Source of the DNA: Nostoc sp. NMS9
GTDB lineage: Bacteria; Cyanobacteriota; Cyanobacteriia; Cyanobacteriales; Nostocaceae
NCBI RefSeq assembly: GCF_017114995.1
Contig: NZ_JABXKL010000054.1
Location: 1 to 48,970, forward strand
Reading direction: 5' to 3'
DNA: 48,970 nucleotides
Each line of letters opens with the position of its first letter. Positions within the stretch are counted from its first letter, which is position 1. Shown here in pieces: positions 35,002-44,558 of the stretch. Below the pieces are notes generated by a model, which was not told where the DNA came from, did not search any database, and worked only from the letters and a program-made list of their open reading frames with translations. A program made the translations under genes and the position numbers.

Positions 35002-36018
35002 ATGAATGCACATAGAGGATCTGCTGTGCTCAGTTCTGCAACTTTCAAAGTGCAACCATCTGCAACAGGACTGAACGATAATCATCGCCTGCGGCTGTTT
35101 TCTGGCTCTGCCAATTTACAACTGTCTCAAGAAGTCGCTCGTTATCTGGGCATGGACTTGGGGCCAATGATTCGCAAAAGATTTGCGGATGGAGAACTTT
35201 ACGTTCAAATCCAAGAATCGATTCGGGGTTGTGATGTCTATTTAATCCAGCCATGTTGTCAACCCGTCAACGATCATTTGATGGAATTATTGATTATGGT
35301 TGACGCCTGTCGTCGAGCTTCTGCGCGACAGGTAACGGCAGTAATTCCCTACTATGGCTATGCTCGTGCCGATCGCAAAACAGCAGGACGAGAGTCAATA
35401 ACCGCCAAGCTAGTTGCGAACTTGATCACCGAAGCCGGTGCCAACCGCGTTCTAGCAATGGATTTGCACTCGGCTCAGATTCAAGGCTATTTCGATATAC
35501 CCTTTGACCATGTTTATGGTTCACCAGTATTGCTGGATTATCTAGCCAGCAAACAACTGCCCGATCTGGTAGTTGTTTCCCCCGATGTTGGTGGTGTAGC
35601 ACGAGCTAGGGCATTTGCGAAAAAACTGGATGATGCTCCACTGGCGATTATTGACAAACGCCGTCAGGCACATAATGTTGCAGAAGTGTTAAATGTCATT
35701 GGCGATGTTAAAGGCAAAACGGCAGTGTTAGTAGATGACATGATCGACACTGGGGGAACGATCGCAGAAGGGGCGCGATTACTGCGTGAGGAAGGAGCGC
35801 GTCAGGTATATGCCTGTGCAACTCATGCAGTATTCTCTCCACCAGCGATGGAGCGGTTGTCTAGTGGCTTGTTTGAGGAAGTCATTGTCACCAATACCAT
35901 TCCCATACCAGAAAACAATCGTTTTCCACAACTAGTGGTGCTGTCAGTAGCTAATCTGTTGGGAGAAACTATCTGGCGGATTCATGAAGATACTTCAGTC
36001 AGTAGTATGTTCCGCTAA
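35002..36018 (+). CDS. prs: Ribose-phosphate pyrophosphokinase (PRPP synthetase)
   Basis: The protein is 338 aa. The family motifs are all present: DGELYVQIQESIRG, YYGYARADRK, MDLHSAQIQGYFDIP (metal and ATP) and the PRPP loop VLVDDMIDTGGTI. It makes PRPP from ribose 5-phosphate and ATP for nucleotide, His, Trp and NAD synthesis. An N-terminal extension of about 25 residues before HRLRLFSG is usual in cyanobacteria. It is transcribed alone behind a 1.3-kb leader region, and a terminator-like hairpin follows. Confidence 0.97.
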   Translation: MNAHRGSAVLSSATFKVQPSATGLNDNHRLRLFSGSANLQLSQEVARYLGMDLGPMIRKRFADGELYVQIQESIRGCDVYLIQPCCQPVNDHLMELLIMVDACRRASARQVTAVIPYYGYARADRKTAGRESITAKLVANLITEAGANRVLAMDLHSAQIQGYFDIPFDHVYGSPVLLDYLASKQLPDLVVVSPDVGGVARARAFAKKLDDAPLAIIDKRRQAHNVAEVLNVIGDVKGKTAVLVDDMIDTGGTIAEGARLLREEGARQVYACATHAVFSPPAMERLSSGLFEEVIVTNTIPIPENNRFPQLVVLSVANLLGETIWRIHEDTSVSSMFR

Positions 36019-36045
36019 CTGCATTCCCGTTACAGGGATAAATTA

Positions 36046-36084
36046 CCCACATTGACCCCTTGATCGGGTGTAGTGTGGGCTTTT
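36046..36084 (+). terminator. Terminator after prs
   Basis: CCCACA (36046-36051) pairs with TGTGGG (36074-36079), with an inner ACCC/GGGT pair, and CTTTT follows. It lies 28 bases after the prs stop. Confidence 0.6.
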
Positions 36085-36241
36085 GCTTTTAGTTATTACG
36101 CTAACACTAACGTCCCTTATGGGCGAAACCCCTAATCGCTGCACAAAAGCTTTTTCATGTGCGGTAGTAAAATGGAGGCAGCACTGCCAAATTAGAATAT
36201 TTTGATTCAGTTTGGACAATTTGGGTAAAGAGGACAAAAGG

Positions 36242-36934
36242 ATGGTTGCAACTCCTAAAAAAGTGATTTCAGTTTTACCTCTGGAAAATGGCGATCGCTT
36301 ATCTCGCTGCGAATTTGAGCGGCGCTATCAGGCAATGCCGCATCTAAGAAAAGCTGAACTGGTTGAGGGAGTTGTGTATATCATGGCATCGCCACTGAGA
36401 ATTAAAAGTCATGGGGAACCACATGGAGACCTGATCGGGTGGTTGTGGAACTATAAAACTGCAACCCCTGGCGTTGTTTTGGGAATTGAACCCACAGTAC
36501 GTTTAGATCCGGATAATGAACCACAGCCTGACGCGGTACTATTCATTCCGGGCAGACAGGCATTGATTAGTGAAGATGATTATATTCAAGGCGCACCCGA
36601 AATGGTGATAGAAGTGGCAGCAAGCAGTGCAGCCATCGATTTACATGATAAAAAACGCACCTATCGACGGAATGGAGTACAGGAGTATATTGTCTGGCGA
36701 ACATTAGATAATCAGTTCGATTGGTTTAGGCTGCAAGCAGACGAGTATGTTTCGCTACCAACCGATGAGCAGGGAATTATTCGCAGTCAGGTGTTTCCGG
36801 GGTTGTGGTTGGCCGTATCTGCCTTGCTCTCAGGAGAAATGGCAACAGTGTTATCTGTGTTACAAGCAGGTTTAGCTGCCATTGAACATCAAGAATTTAT
36901 GCAAAAGTTGAATGATATCGGAAATCGGAAATAG
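36242..36934 (+). CDS. Uma2-family (DUF820) putative endonuclease
   Basis: The start at ATG 36242, preceded by AAAGAGGA, gives 230 aa. The core LVEGVVYIMASPLRIKSHGE, then EPQPDAVLFI, PEMVIEVAASSAAIDLHDK and YRRNGVQEYIVW matches Uma2 proteins. Their function is unproven; a restriction-like nuclease fold is inferred. It is only distantly related to the copy at 29096. A repeat arm follows immediately, then the TIR gene 260 bases downstream on the same strand. Confidence 0.88.
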   Translation: MVATPKKVISVLPLENGDRLSRCEFERRYQAMPHLRKAELVEGVVYIMASPLRIKSHGEPHGDLIGWLWNYKTATPGVVLGIEPTVRLDPDNEPQPDAVLFIPGRQALISEDDYIQGAPEMVIEVAASSAAIDLHDKKRTYRRNGVQEYIVWRTLDNQFDWFRLQADEYVSLPTDEQGIIRSQVFPGLWLAVSALLSGEMATVLSVLQAGLAAIEHQEFMQKLNDIGNRK

Positions 36935-36935
36935 A

Positions 36936-36971
36936 TACAGCAGATTGCAAGTTAATGAAGTACAAAAATAC
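36936..36971. repeat. Single arm of the TACAGCA/GAGGTAC repeat
   Basis: TACAGCAGATTGCAAGTTAA, then TGAAGTACAAAAATAC, one base after the Uma2 stop. CCCCTCCC/GGGGAGGG hairpin-forming DNA follows (36972-37008). The rest to 37196 is the leader of the TIR gene. Confidence 0.6.
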
Positions 36972-37196
36972 CCCTCCCTAACCCTTCCCGTATGTATTGG
37001 GGAGGGAACTAGATTGGGAATTTCCCCCTTGTAAAGGCTACCGTGTACACACAAGTGGATTTAGAAAAAGATTATACGGAAACTTTCCGTATAATAAATA
37101 GTTATGCCTCAGTTTCGTCTGTGTAATCTCAGGCAATTGAATTAGAGATAGGATAAGTTGATTAGACTGCCTCTATGCCTAAAGTGGAGAGGAAGA

Positions 37197-37979
37197 ATGA
37201 AAATTTTTATAAGTTGGTCAGGTGAACGCTCTAAAGCCCTTGCAAAAGTCCTTCGTGTATTCCTTGAGGATGTCAATCAACGTATCGAACCTTGGATGTC
37301 CGAAGCGGATATTCAAGCGGGTGAGAGGTGGGCATCTCGGCTAGCCATCGAGCTTAATAATACAGATTTTGGTATTTTATGTCTTACCCCAGAAAATATG
37401 AACAGCCCTTGGTTGTTATTTGAAGCAGGAGCTTTAAGTAAATCAATCACAAATGGCTCAGTCGTTCCTTATCTGTTAGATATCTCTAAAGGTATTATTA
37501 AAGGACCCTTGTCTCAATTTCAGAGCAAAGAGGCAAATAGACAAGGCACATGGGAACTTTTATTAGCTGTCAACGAAGCGATGAAAAATGGTTCTCTTGA
37601 AAAGGAAAGATTGCAAAGATACTTCGAGAGCTTTTGGCCTAACTTAGAATCAGAAATAAATAAGATTCTGTCTTCTTTCACACCTCTTCCGGCAGAATTG
37701 CTCAATGATTTAGTTCATTTTATATCAGCAAGATATGCTCTTAATTCGGAGATTCGAGCCATAGTAATGATGGCTGGGGGGACAGATTTTCTCATAGCAA
37801 ACGTGAATTGGAATCAAGCCCCCTTTTACGTTTGGACTGAAGTAATTCAGATTATGTATAAAGATAAAATTCTGATTAACCTCATTGATGCAGTTAAAGA
37901 TACTACTGGAGTGGATAATCAGGAATATCTTAATAAGCTTGTTTCGCGGATGAAGTTAAATAGGGAAGAAACGGCATAA
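37197..37979 (+). CDS. TIR-domain protein with C-terminal effector-associated-like domain
   Basis: The start at ATG 37197 (GGAGAGGA just before) gives 260 aa. Residues 1-110 form a TIR_2 domain: MKIFISWSGERSKALAK, then WMSEADIQAGERW and SPWLLFEAGALSKS, where Glu76 sits at the catalytic position of NAD-cleaving TIR enzymes. Residues about 168-250 (EIRAIVMMAGG...YVWTEVIQIM...LINLIDAVKD) resemble effector-associated domain 1 (EAD1), a helical adaptor that pairs effectors with partners in bacterial conflict systems. The likely role is an NAD-depleting immune effector recruited through the EAD-like domain. No obvious sensor partner lies next to it. Confidence 0.8.
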   Translation: MKIFISWSGERSKALAKVLRVFLEDVNQRIEPWMSEADIQAGERWASRLAIELNNTDFGILCLTPENMNSPWLLFEAGALSKSITNGSVVPYLLDISKGIIKGPLSQFQSKEANRQGTWELLLAVNEAMKNGSLEKERLQRYFESFWPNLESEINKILSSFTPLPAELLNDLVHFISARYALNSEIRAIVMMAGGTDFLIANVNWNQAPFYVWTEVIQIMYKDKILINLIDAVKDTTGVDNQEYLNKLVSRMKLNREETA

Positions 37980-38099
37980 CAATTCGGTTGGAGCGGATTG
38001 ATGTATGATCCTGGTGTTGGTGAAAAGGTAGTTTGCAACCGCTCAACCGGGACGTTGGACGGCACAGCATATAATTGATCAAGAGTAAGGGGCTACTGA

Positions 38100-38225
38100 A
38101 TGACCGATCTGATTCTCACCACTTTCGATTGGGTTCCCGAAACTCCGTGAGGCTATGTGCGTGACATCCGTGTGCGTTGGGCACTAGAAGAGGCTGGGTT
38201 GCCTTATCGCGTAAATAGCGACACC
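38100..38225 (+). pseudogene. Glutathione S-transferase N-terminal relic
   Basis: ATG at 38100 opens MTDLILTTFDWVPETP, then TGA (38148-38150), then GYVRDIRVRWALEEAGLPYRV in the same frame. This is the thioredoxin-fold N-terminus of a GST; the stop probably replaced an Arg codon (CGA to TGA). After about residue 42 homology ends and the DNA runs into the 3' end of the histidine kinase gene. Confidence 0.7.
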
Positions 38226-38237
38226 CTAGTTGACTCC

Positions 38238-41200
38238 TTACCGATACAGCCAAACCCGGAGTAGTGAAAGCAGTTGCTCAGTATCTACAGGTTTGGTGAT
38301 GTAGTCAGAGGCTCCAGCTTCAATGCACTTTTCCTTATCGCCTGGCATGGCTTTGGCAGTTAAAGCAATGATTGGTAGTGAGCGAAACTGTTGTAGCTGG
38401 CGGATGGCGCGGGTGGTTTCGTAACCATCCATTTCTGGCATCATGATATCCATTAAAACTATATTAATTTCAGGATTAGCTTGCAGCCTCTCTATGCCAT
38501 CTCTGCCGTTTTCGGCAAACAGCACTTGCATTTGATAGCTTTCTAAAAAGCTGGTTAGGGCAAAAATATTCCGCAAGTCATCATCTACAATCAAAATTTT
38601 CCGATTAGCCAGCACCGGGTCAGTTTGATGTAGTTGCTCTAACATTTGCCGCTTTGGTGTGGGCAAATTTGCTTGCACCCGATGCAAAAATAGGGCAGTT
38701 TCGTCTAACAACCGCTCTGGCGATCGCACATTTTTAATAATAATTGTCTCTGCAAGTCCCCGCAATTTGGTTTCTTCTTGTCGGCTGAGTTCTTTGCCGG
38801 TGTAAACAATTATCGGCAGTTTCAAAAGCCTGGGTTCAAGTTTTATCTGCTCAATTAGGGCAAATCCGCTCATATCGGGCAGACCAAGATCCAGTACCAT
38901 ACAATCAAAGTGATGCGATCGCAAAATCGAGAGGGCTTCTGCCCCCGTGCCTACTGCTGTACTTTGGACATCGCCGTTACCAATCAGTTCGATAATACTT
39001 TGGGCTTGTACGGGGTCATCTTCTACAATTAGGAGATTTTTTACCTGACGCTCAATAAAGCCTTTAATCTCAGTCAATACCTGAGTTAGCGCTTCTGGAG
39101 ACACGGGTTTTTGTAAATAGGTAATCGCTCCTAGCTGTAATCCCCGTTGTTGTCTCTCATCAACAGAAAGTATGTGTACTGGTATATGTCTGGTATCTGG
39201 TTTATGCTTCAGACGATCCAGCACTGTCCAACCATCCATCTCTGGCATGTGGATATCTAGCATAATCGCATTCGGTTTAAATTGTTTTGCTAGTGCTAGA
39301 CCTTGTTTGCTCTGTAAAGCAACGATGGTTTTAAAGCCTTGCTGACGTGCCATATCTAGTAAGATGCGGGCGAATTTATCGTCATCTTCGATAATTAGCA
39401 AAATGCGATCGCCTGGTCGAATTATTTCTCGGTCATCTGGAATATCGTTAGGTAAGCTGGGAAGCACTTTCACTGATGAAGAGATGTCCACAGTTGTCGG
39501 TCTGTTTTCTACCATTGGCAGTTCTTTGATGGTCGATGCTGTGCGGATAGAGGTGGTTGGCTCAAGGGGTAGTGTAGTGATATTTTGACCATTTTTTTCC
39601 TGTCGCCTGGGCAAGTAAAGGGTAAAGGTGCTTCCCTGTCCTGGTTCGCTGAGTAGTTCAATTCTCCCTCCCAACAGTTGAGCTAATTCACGGCTGATGG
39701 ACAAGCCCAATCCAGTTCCGCCGTACTTGCGGCTGGTGGTACCATCTGCTTGCTGAAATGCCTCGAAAATAATCTTTTGCTTTTCGGCTGGAATGCCTAT
39801 GCCCGTGTCGCTGACAGCAAAAGCAATCATGGAATTATCAACTTGGAATATTTGTAATTTCACACCTCCCTGTTCTGTAAATTTAAAGGCGTTAGCCAGA
39901 AGATTTTTCAGCACTTGTTGCAGACGTTTGGAGTCGTTATAAATTGTCGGTGGTAACTTCTCATCCCGTTCAATAGTAAAACTGAGTTCTTTATTGTGGG
40001 CAACTTGCCGGAAAGTCTGCTCTACAGATATTTCCAAATCTGCAAGAGCAATTTGCTCAATATCGAGCGACATAGTACCTGACTCAATTTTTGCCAAATC
40101 TAGAATGTCATTGATCAATTCCAGCAAATCAGTCCCAGCCGAGTAAATAGTCCGACTGTACTCTACCTGTTTGTCGGTCAAGTTGTTAAGAGAGTTATCT
40201 GCTAGCAGCCTTGCTAAAATTAATAGGCTATTTAACGGTGTCCGCAGCTCGTGGGACATATTCGCCAGAAATTCTGACTTATATTTGGAAGACAAGGCCA
40301 GTTGTTCAGCTTTTTCTTCAAAAGACTTCCTCGCCCGCTCAACTTCCTGGTTCTTGCGGGCCACTTCCCGATTTTGAACTTCTAACAATTTTGCCTTTTC
40401 TTCTAGCTCCTCATTTAATTGTTGTAATTCTTCGTTAGATTGCTTGACAAGAAATTGTGATTCCTCCAGCTCTTGCGCCTGTTCTTCCAAGCGTTGATTG
40501 CTTTGCTGTAGTTCTTCTTGCTGGGTTTGCAGTTCCTCTGTTAAAGCAACAGACTCTTCAAGTAGTTGCTGGGTTTGCAATTGTGAGGTGATGTTATTTA
40601 AAAATACACCCAGATTTTCACTCAATTGCTCTAGAAATGTCAGGTGTAACTTACTAAAAGGCCCAAAAGAGGCAAGTTCAATTACAGCATTTACCTGCGC
40701 CTCAAATAGTATGGGCAACACAATAATATTTAGCGGTGGTGCTTCTCCCAAACCGGAACTGATCCGGATATAGTCATTGGGAACTTCCGTGAGGAGGATT
40801 CTTTGTTTTTCTAAGGCCGATTGTCCGACTAGTCCCTCGCCCATGCGAAACTGATTTGCCAGGTTTTTCCGCTCTTTGTAAGCATAACCACTCAACAACT
40901 TCAGCACAGGCTGGTCGCCTATAGAGTCCATCACATAAAAAACGCCTTGTGAGGCCCCAACCAGTGGTGCTAGATTCGACAAAATCAGGTGAGATGCACT
41001 TTCCAGATTTCGCTGCCCTTGAAGCATTTGGGTAAATTCAGCTAAGTTAGATTTTAGCCAGTTTTGCTCCTCATTTTTTTGAGTTGTGTTTCGCAGATTA
41101 ACGATCATTTGGTTGAAGGTGCGTGTCAACACACCAATTTCATCCTGGCGATCGCTATCTGGTAAACTGACCAATAAATCCCCATCCGCCAACTTTTGAG

Positions 41201-41861
41201 CCAAATCAGAAACTCGCTTCAGCGGTTCTGAGATATGTCTGGTCAGGGCGAATCCAATCAAAGCTAAGAGCAAAGAAAATAAGGGAATACTATAAACAAT
41301 ACTGGCAAGTGTTTGCCGAGCAGCTGCTTGTGCCTTCTCAGAGCGCTGTTTTAGCAGTGTATTCTCCTCATGTTCCATCGTCTGGATAACTTTGCGGATT
41401 TCACTCATTAGCTGCTTGCCTCGGTCTGTCAGAACGACCTTCTGAGAAGCTTCAAAACCTTGGTTCTGGCGCAAATCGATAGTTTCTTTAAGTTCGTCCA
41501 ACTTCTGAGTGATTAATGGCTGTAAAACATCCAGCTGCTGTTGTTGCTTGGGATTATCTGCTGTTAACTTCTGAAGATCCTTAACTTTTTGATCCAGTAC
41601 TTGAATGGCTACATTATAAGGTTCTAAATAGCGCTGTTCTCCAGTAAGAACGTAACCGCGTTGCCCAGTCTCAGCATTTGTCAGTTGCAAGTTGAGTTCT
41701 TCAAGCTGACTTAACACCTGGTAAGTATGGCTTTCTTTGCCCGAAGTTTCAATTAGCTGATTGGTGCTTTGGTAGGAGATTAGACCAATGGTGGCCAGAG
41801 TTGCCAAACTCAAGGCAAAACTTGCTCCAATCTTGGTTCCAATCTTCAAACGGTTCAACAT
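38238..41861 (-). CDS. Hybrid sensor histidine kinase with three receiver domains
   Basis: The protein is 1207 aa. The order is: transmembrane helix, CHASE3 sensor (about 37-180, NAETGQRGYVLTGEQRYLEPY), second helix (about 185-207), HAMP (205-260), GAF (280-430), a long Gln/Glu coiled coil (430-520), HisKA with phospho-His (SHELRTPLNSL, about 536), HATPase (GGTGLGLSIS), then REC1 (MLDIHMPEMDG), REC2 (LDLGLPDMSG) and REC3 (LMDIMMPEMDG). It should relay phosphate from an envelope or GAF signal through several receivers. No regulator gene is adjacent, and the signal is unknown. It is transcribed alone. Confidence 0.95.
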   Translation of the reverse strand: MLNRLKIGTKIGASFALSLATLATIGLISYQSTNQLIETSGKESHTYQVLSQLEELNLQLTNAETGQRGYVLTGEQRYLEPYNVAIQVLDQKVKDLQKLTADNPKQQQQLDVLQPLITQKLDELKETIDLRQNQGFEASQKVVLTDRGKQLMSEIRKVIQTMEHEENTLLKQRSEKAQAAARQTLASIVYSIPLFSLLLALIGFALTRHISEPLKRVSDLAQKLADGDLLVSLPDSDRQDEIGVLTRTFNQMIVNLRNTTQKNEEQNWLKSNLAEFTQMLQGQRNLESASHLILSNLAPLVGASQGVFYVMDSIGDQPVLKLLSGYAYKERKNLANQFRMGEGLVGQSALEKQRILLTEVPNDYIRISSGLGEAPPLNIIVLPILFEAQVNAVIELASFGPFSKLHLTFLEQLSENLGVFLNNITSQLQTQQLLEESVALTEELQTQQEELQQSNQRLEEQAQELEESQFLVKQSNEELQQLNEELEEKAKLLEVQNREVARKNQEVERARKSFEEKAEQLALSSKYKSEFLANMSHELRTPLNSLLILARLLADNSLNNLTDKQVEYSRTIYSAGTDLLELINDILDLAKIESGTMSLDIEQIALADLEISVEQTFRQVAHNKELSFTIERDEKLPPTIYNDSKRLQQVLKNLLANAFKFTEQGGVKLQIFQVDNSMIAFAVSDTGIGIPAEKQKIIFEAFQQADGTTSRKYGGTGLGLSISRELAQLLGGRIELLSEPGQGSTFTLYLPRRQEKNGQNITTLPLEPTTSIRTASTIKELPMVENRPTTVDISSSVKVLPSLPNDIPDDREIIRPGDRILLIIEDDDKFARILLDMARQQGFKTIVALQSKQGLALAKQFKPNAIMLDIHMPEMDGWTVLDRLKHKPDTRHIPVHILSVDERQQRGLQLGAITYLQKPVSPEALTQVLTEIKGFIERQVKNLLIVEDDPVQAQSIIELIGNGDVQSTAVGTGAEALSILRSHHFDCMVLDLGLPDMSGFALIEQIKLEPRLLKLPIIVYTGKELSRQEETKLRGLAETIIIKNVRSPERLLDETALFLHRVQANLPTPKRQMLEQLHQTDPVLANRKILIVDDDLRNIFALTSFLESYQMQVLFAENGRDGIERLQANPEINIVLMDIMMPEMDGYETTRAIRQLQQFRSLPIIALTAKAMPGDKEKCIEAGASDYITKPVDTEQLLSLLRVWLYR

Positions 41862-41963
41862 TATTCCAAACAGGTATTCAAATTATTTCTGTTTTTGAGA
41901 CTATTCTGATTGTGTTTTGCTATCCAAAATAAATGTAGAATATTTCGTTCATCTGGGATATGC

Positions 41964-42260
41964 CTAGTACCGCAAGGCGGAATTCAAAATTCAAAATTGA
42001 CGCTCTCTACGAGACGCTGCGCGTAGCTTGCTTCCCTGTAAGGCTACGCAGACTCGCTCTAAGCGTTGGCGCAGCCTCTGGTAGAGAAGCCATGCCGTTG
42101 GCGTTCGCGCAGCGTGTCGCAGACAAGCCTCTCGTTCGCGTTAGCGTCTCTGAAAGAGAAGAGAATGCTTTACGCTGTGCTAACAAAATTCAAACAGGCA
42201 TACAGCGTAAGCGTTTTGTTGATTTGGAATAGGTGGTTTCTTTACGCCGTGCTGTACTAG
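41964..42260. repeat. MITE, CTAGTAC...GTACTAG ends (copy 2)
   Basis: CTAGTACCGCAAGGCGG at 41964 and GCCGTGCTGTACTAG ending 42260. It is the same family as 34638-34818 but 297 bases long, because a block of G/C-rich CGTAGC/GCGAACGC repeats has been inserted. Open frames through it are repeat artefacts. Confidence 0.7.
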
Positions 42261-42929
42261 TTGTTTGCGCACTAACGATTATCATTTGTATCCTCACATT
42301 TTTAAATTTGTAATGTTATTTTAAATAATTATTTAATTATATTTATATAAATAACATTTTACTCCTTTTATTAAAAATAAATCATTAGGTATAACTTCTT
42401 TTAAAATAAGCATTTATCTTACTTTTGTAATTGAATCTTGCGGTGGATAATTAAACAGTTATTTAATATTCTATAGCGGTTCCCATTCAGATGCGGTACA
42501 ACATTATATCGCGGGGTGTAGGGAACATGCCGTGCCCCTACGGGTGTACCTCACGCAACCAAGAAGCGCTATATTGTGATGGTTAAATAACTTTGGGTTT
42601 GAAAAAACGGCTGGATAGTAAAATTAAGCAGCCGGATAGTGAAAATTATATTCATTAAAACACAATTTATCTGAACGCTAAATAGAGTGGCTTTTACAGT
42701 TGGATATGATACCTATGCCATTGTACATCACTCTACACGGCAACCGTAACCTTAGTTATGGCAAGCAGTATTCATTCTATTGGAAAGTTAAGGTTTCAAA
42801 AGGCAACCTATACCCATAGAAGTATGAAATTTATTTATAGTACAAGAGTATTGCTTGGACTATATTATAATTTTCAGGAATATAATTACAGTGTGTCGTA
42901 AAACCTCTTGATATTAACTTGACGTTTAA
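42261..42929. other. Intergenic A/T-rich region with a further MITE
   Basis: No gene is seen. The complete element 42472-42573 lies within it; the rest is A/T-rich. Confidence 0.5.
42472..42573. repeat. MITE, TATAGCG...CGCTATA ends
   Basis: TATAGCGGTTCCCATTCAGA, then GCGGTACAAC, is mirrored by GTGTACCTCACGC and AAGCGCTATA ending 42573. The interior contains GCCGTGCCCCTACG, as also seen near 7705. The 2937 sequence is a diverged relative. Confidence 0.6.
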
Positions 42930-43841
42930 TTAGAAGTTCGTAATAACCTGGCGATCGCTTCTAGCCGGATCAAGTTCAGATTGGCTATAGATACTAAAAT
43001 GTTGAATCTTGTTACTCTCTAAAATAGCTCTTGCACCTGCTACATAGATATCAGTGCCTTTTAGTACTAACAAGTAATGGCCAAGGGTCAGATGATGGTC
43101 ATAATATCTGGCTAGATCATCAGAAATTCCTAAATTAGTGTAGCTATTTTGGGAACTGCTGATATTTGCCTCAATAATATCACTTACTTCATTTGTGTTT
43201 TTAGCAACTACTGATATTTGACTCATCGGAAAGCCAGCGGTTTTCAGTTCAGTAAGCGCCCTTTCTGCGTCTTGGTGCCGATAAAAAACACCAAGTGCGT
43301 GTTTATAGCGATTATTTGGGGTTGAGTATGGCTCATAAACCCCCCATTGTTGAATATCACGGCGATTAAAAATCCTCTTGGCAAGACGAATTTCTATGTC
43401 TATACCGGTTACGATCACCAAAAAGTAACCTTTACAGACAAGATCGCTATAACCCTGTGCTTGCTTTTCAGAAATTCCTAAACTTAGGAACAAAGCAGGT
43501 AAACCACCTGCTAAACTGGTAGCGATCGCAGTTACTTCCGATCCAGCTAAGATGACTGAGCCTATACCAGGAATTACTAAGAGGGCTACACTGACTGATA
43601 ATTCAGTAAGACCCCCGAAAGCATCACTAGCAACGGCTCCAGCAGTATCTTCTAAGGATGTATTGCCAGTGTTTTCTATAATTTCAACACCAGCAATATC
43701 AGTTTTTTCTTCTGTATTCCGTGCAATAACAGAAACTTTGTCCATTGGAAAATTAGAAGCTTTTAGTTCCTTTAGTACCAATTGTGCATCGGAATACCCA
43801 GCGAAAACTCCTATAGTTCTTCGCTCTTTCTCTAATGTCAT
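42930..43841 (-). CDS. General-stress-protein (YflT/GSP17M-like) tandem-domain protein
   Basis: The protein is 303 aa. Two copies of the stress-protein unit flank a hydrophobic middle: copy 1 (GVFAGYSDAQLVLKELKASNFPMDKVSVIARN, split by later residues) and copy 2 (GVFYRHQDAERALTELKTAGF...ISVVAKN). The central 75-125 region is Gly/Ala-rich and may touch membranes. Such proteins are induced by salt, heat or desiccation, and the mechanism is unknown. It is 59 bases from the GlsB-like gene upstream on the same strand, so the two may share a stress promoter. Confidence 0.8.
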   Translation of the reverse strand: MTLEKERRTIGVFAGYSDAQLVLKELKASNFPMDKVSVIARNTEEKTDIAGVEIIENTGNTSLEDTAGAVASDAFGGLTELSVSVALLVIPGIGSVILAGSEVTAIATSLAGGLPALFLSLGISEKQAQGYSDLVCKGYFLVIVTGIDIEIRLAKRIFNRRDIQQWGVYEPYSTPNNRYKHALGVFYRHQDAERALTELKTAGFPMSQISVVAKNTNEVSDIIEANISSSQNSYTNLGISDDLARYYDHHLTLGHYLLVLKGTDIYVAGARAILESNKIQHFSIYSQSELDPARSDRQVITNF

Positions 43842-43900
43842 TTTATCGGTTTATTGCAGTTAGAAGTGATTCCCAAGATTGCTACCTAAATTTGAGGTAA

Positions 43901-44179
43901 TTACACAGCCCGACGAGTCAGTAAACCCCAAAGGAAAATTAGTATCATTGCACCAATAACAGCAAATAAAATGCTTCCCAGAGATAAAGCTCCTACAGAT
44001 GCAGCTGCTGCTGAACTACTTCCTAGCAATACTTGACCCAAATAACCCCCGAATACGGCTCCAAGGATTCCTAATATAATGGTAGAGATAATACCGCCAC
44101 CTTGGGTTCCAGGATAAAATAACTTAGCTAACGCACCTGCAATTAAACCCAAAACCAACCAAGCAATAATGTTAGTCAT
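43901..44179 (-). CDS. GlsB/YeaQ/YmgE-family stress membrane protein
   Basis: The protein is 92 aa with three hydrophobic helices: IIAWLVLGLIAGALAKLFYP, then GGIISTIILGILGAVFGGYLG, and LFAVIGAMILIFLWGLL. The Gly-rich GLIAGALAK...GILGAVFGG pattern is diagnostic of this family, whose members are made under stress. GGAG lies just before the ATG. It heads a likely two-gene stress unit with the 303-aa protein. Confidence 0.9.
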   Translation of the reverse strand: MTNIIAWLVLGLIAGALAKLFYPGTQGGGIISTIILGILGAVFGGYLGQVLLGSSSAAAASVGALSLGSILFAVIGAMILIFLWGLLTRRAV

Positions 44180-44558
44180 AGAATTTCTCCTTCACTGAGA
44201 ATCTGCTTTGTTTGCATTTGACTATTTCATATTAAAGTTTGTCTAGAAAATTTCTGATCTATCTAGAGAACTAATATCAGAAATCTTTAGGTATCATTTG
44301 AATATTCGCCAAGTCCTCTTTGAGGATGAATATACAAATTAGTAACATTGTGTACATTCAAATATTTATATAGCAGTCCTATTTGACATCATACAAGATG
44401 TAAATAAGGAAGCTAACCGTATTCTATATGAGACACGACGTGTAGCTTGCTTCCCTGTATGGGTAAGCGTAGTGAAGGACACAAAAGGAAGAAAGGATAA
44501 AGAAATATATACATTTCACATCTAGATTTTTGATTTTCAAAAAAGCGATATCAGCCGT
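44180..44558. other. Intergenic region with a GTAGCTTGCTTCCC repeat
   Basis: The stretch beyond the GlsB promoter is A/T-rich. GTAGCTTGCTTCCCTGTA at about 44441-44458 also occurs inside the MITE at 42022-42039, so it is a mobile fragment of repeat DNA. No gene is seen. Confidence 0.45.

Noticed and set aside
41960..42232. 90-codon ORF on the plus strand
   Set aside because: It lies wholly inside the CTAG-bounded MITE and translates repeat DNA; other copies of the element do not keep the frame.
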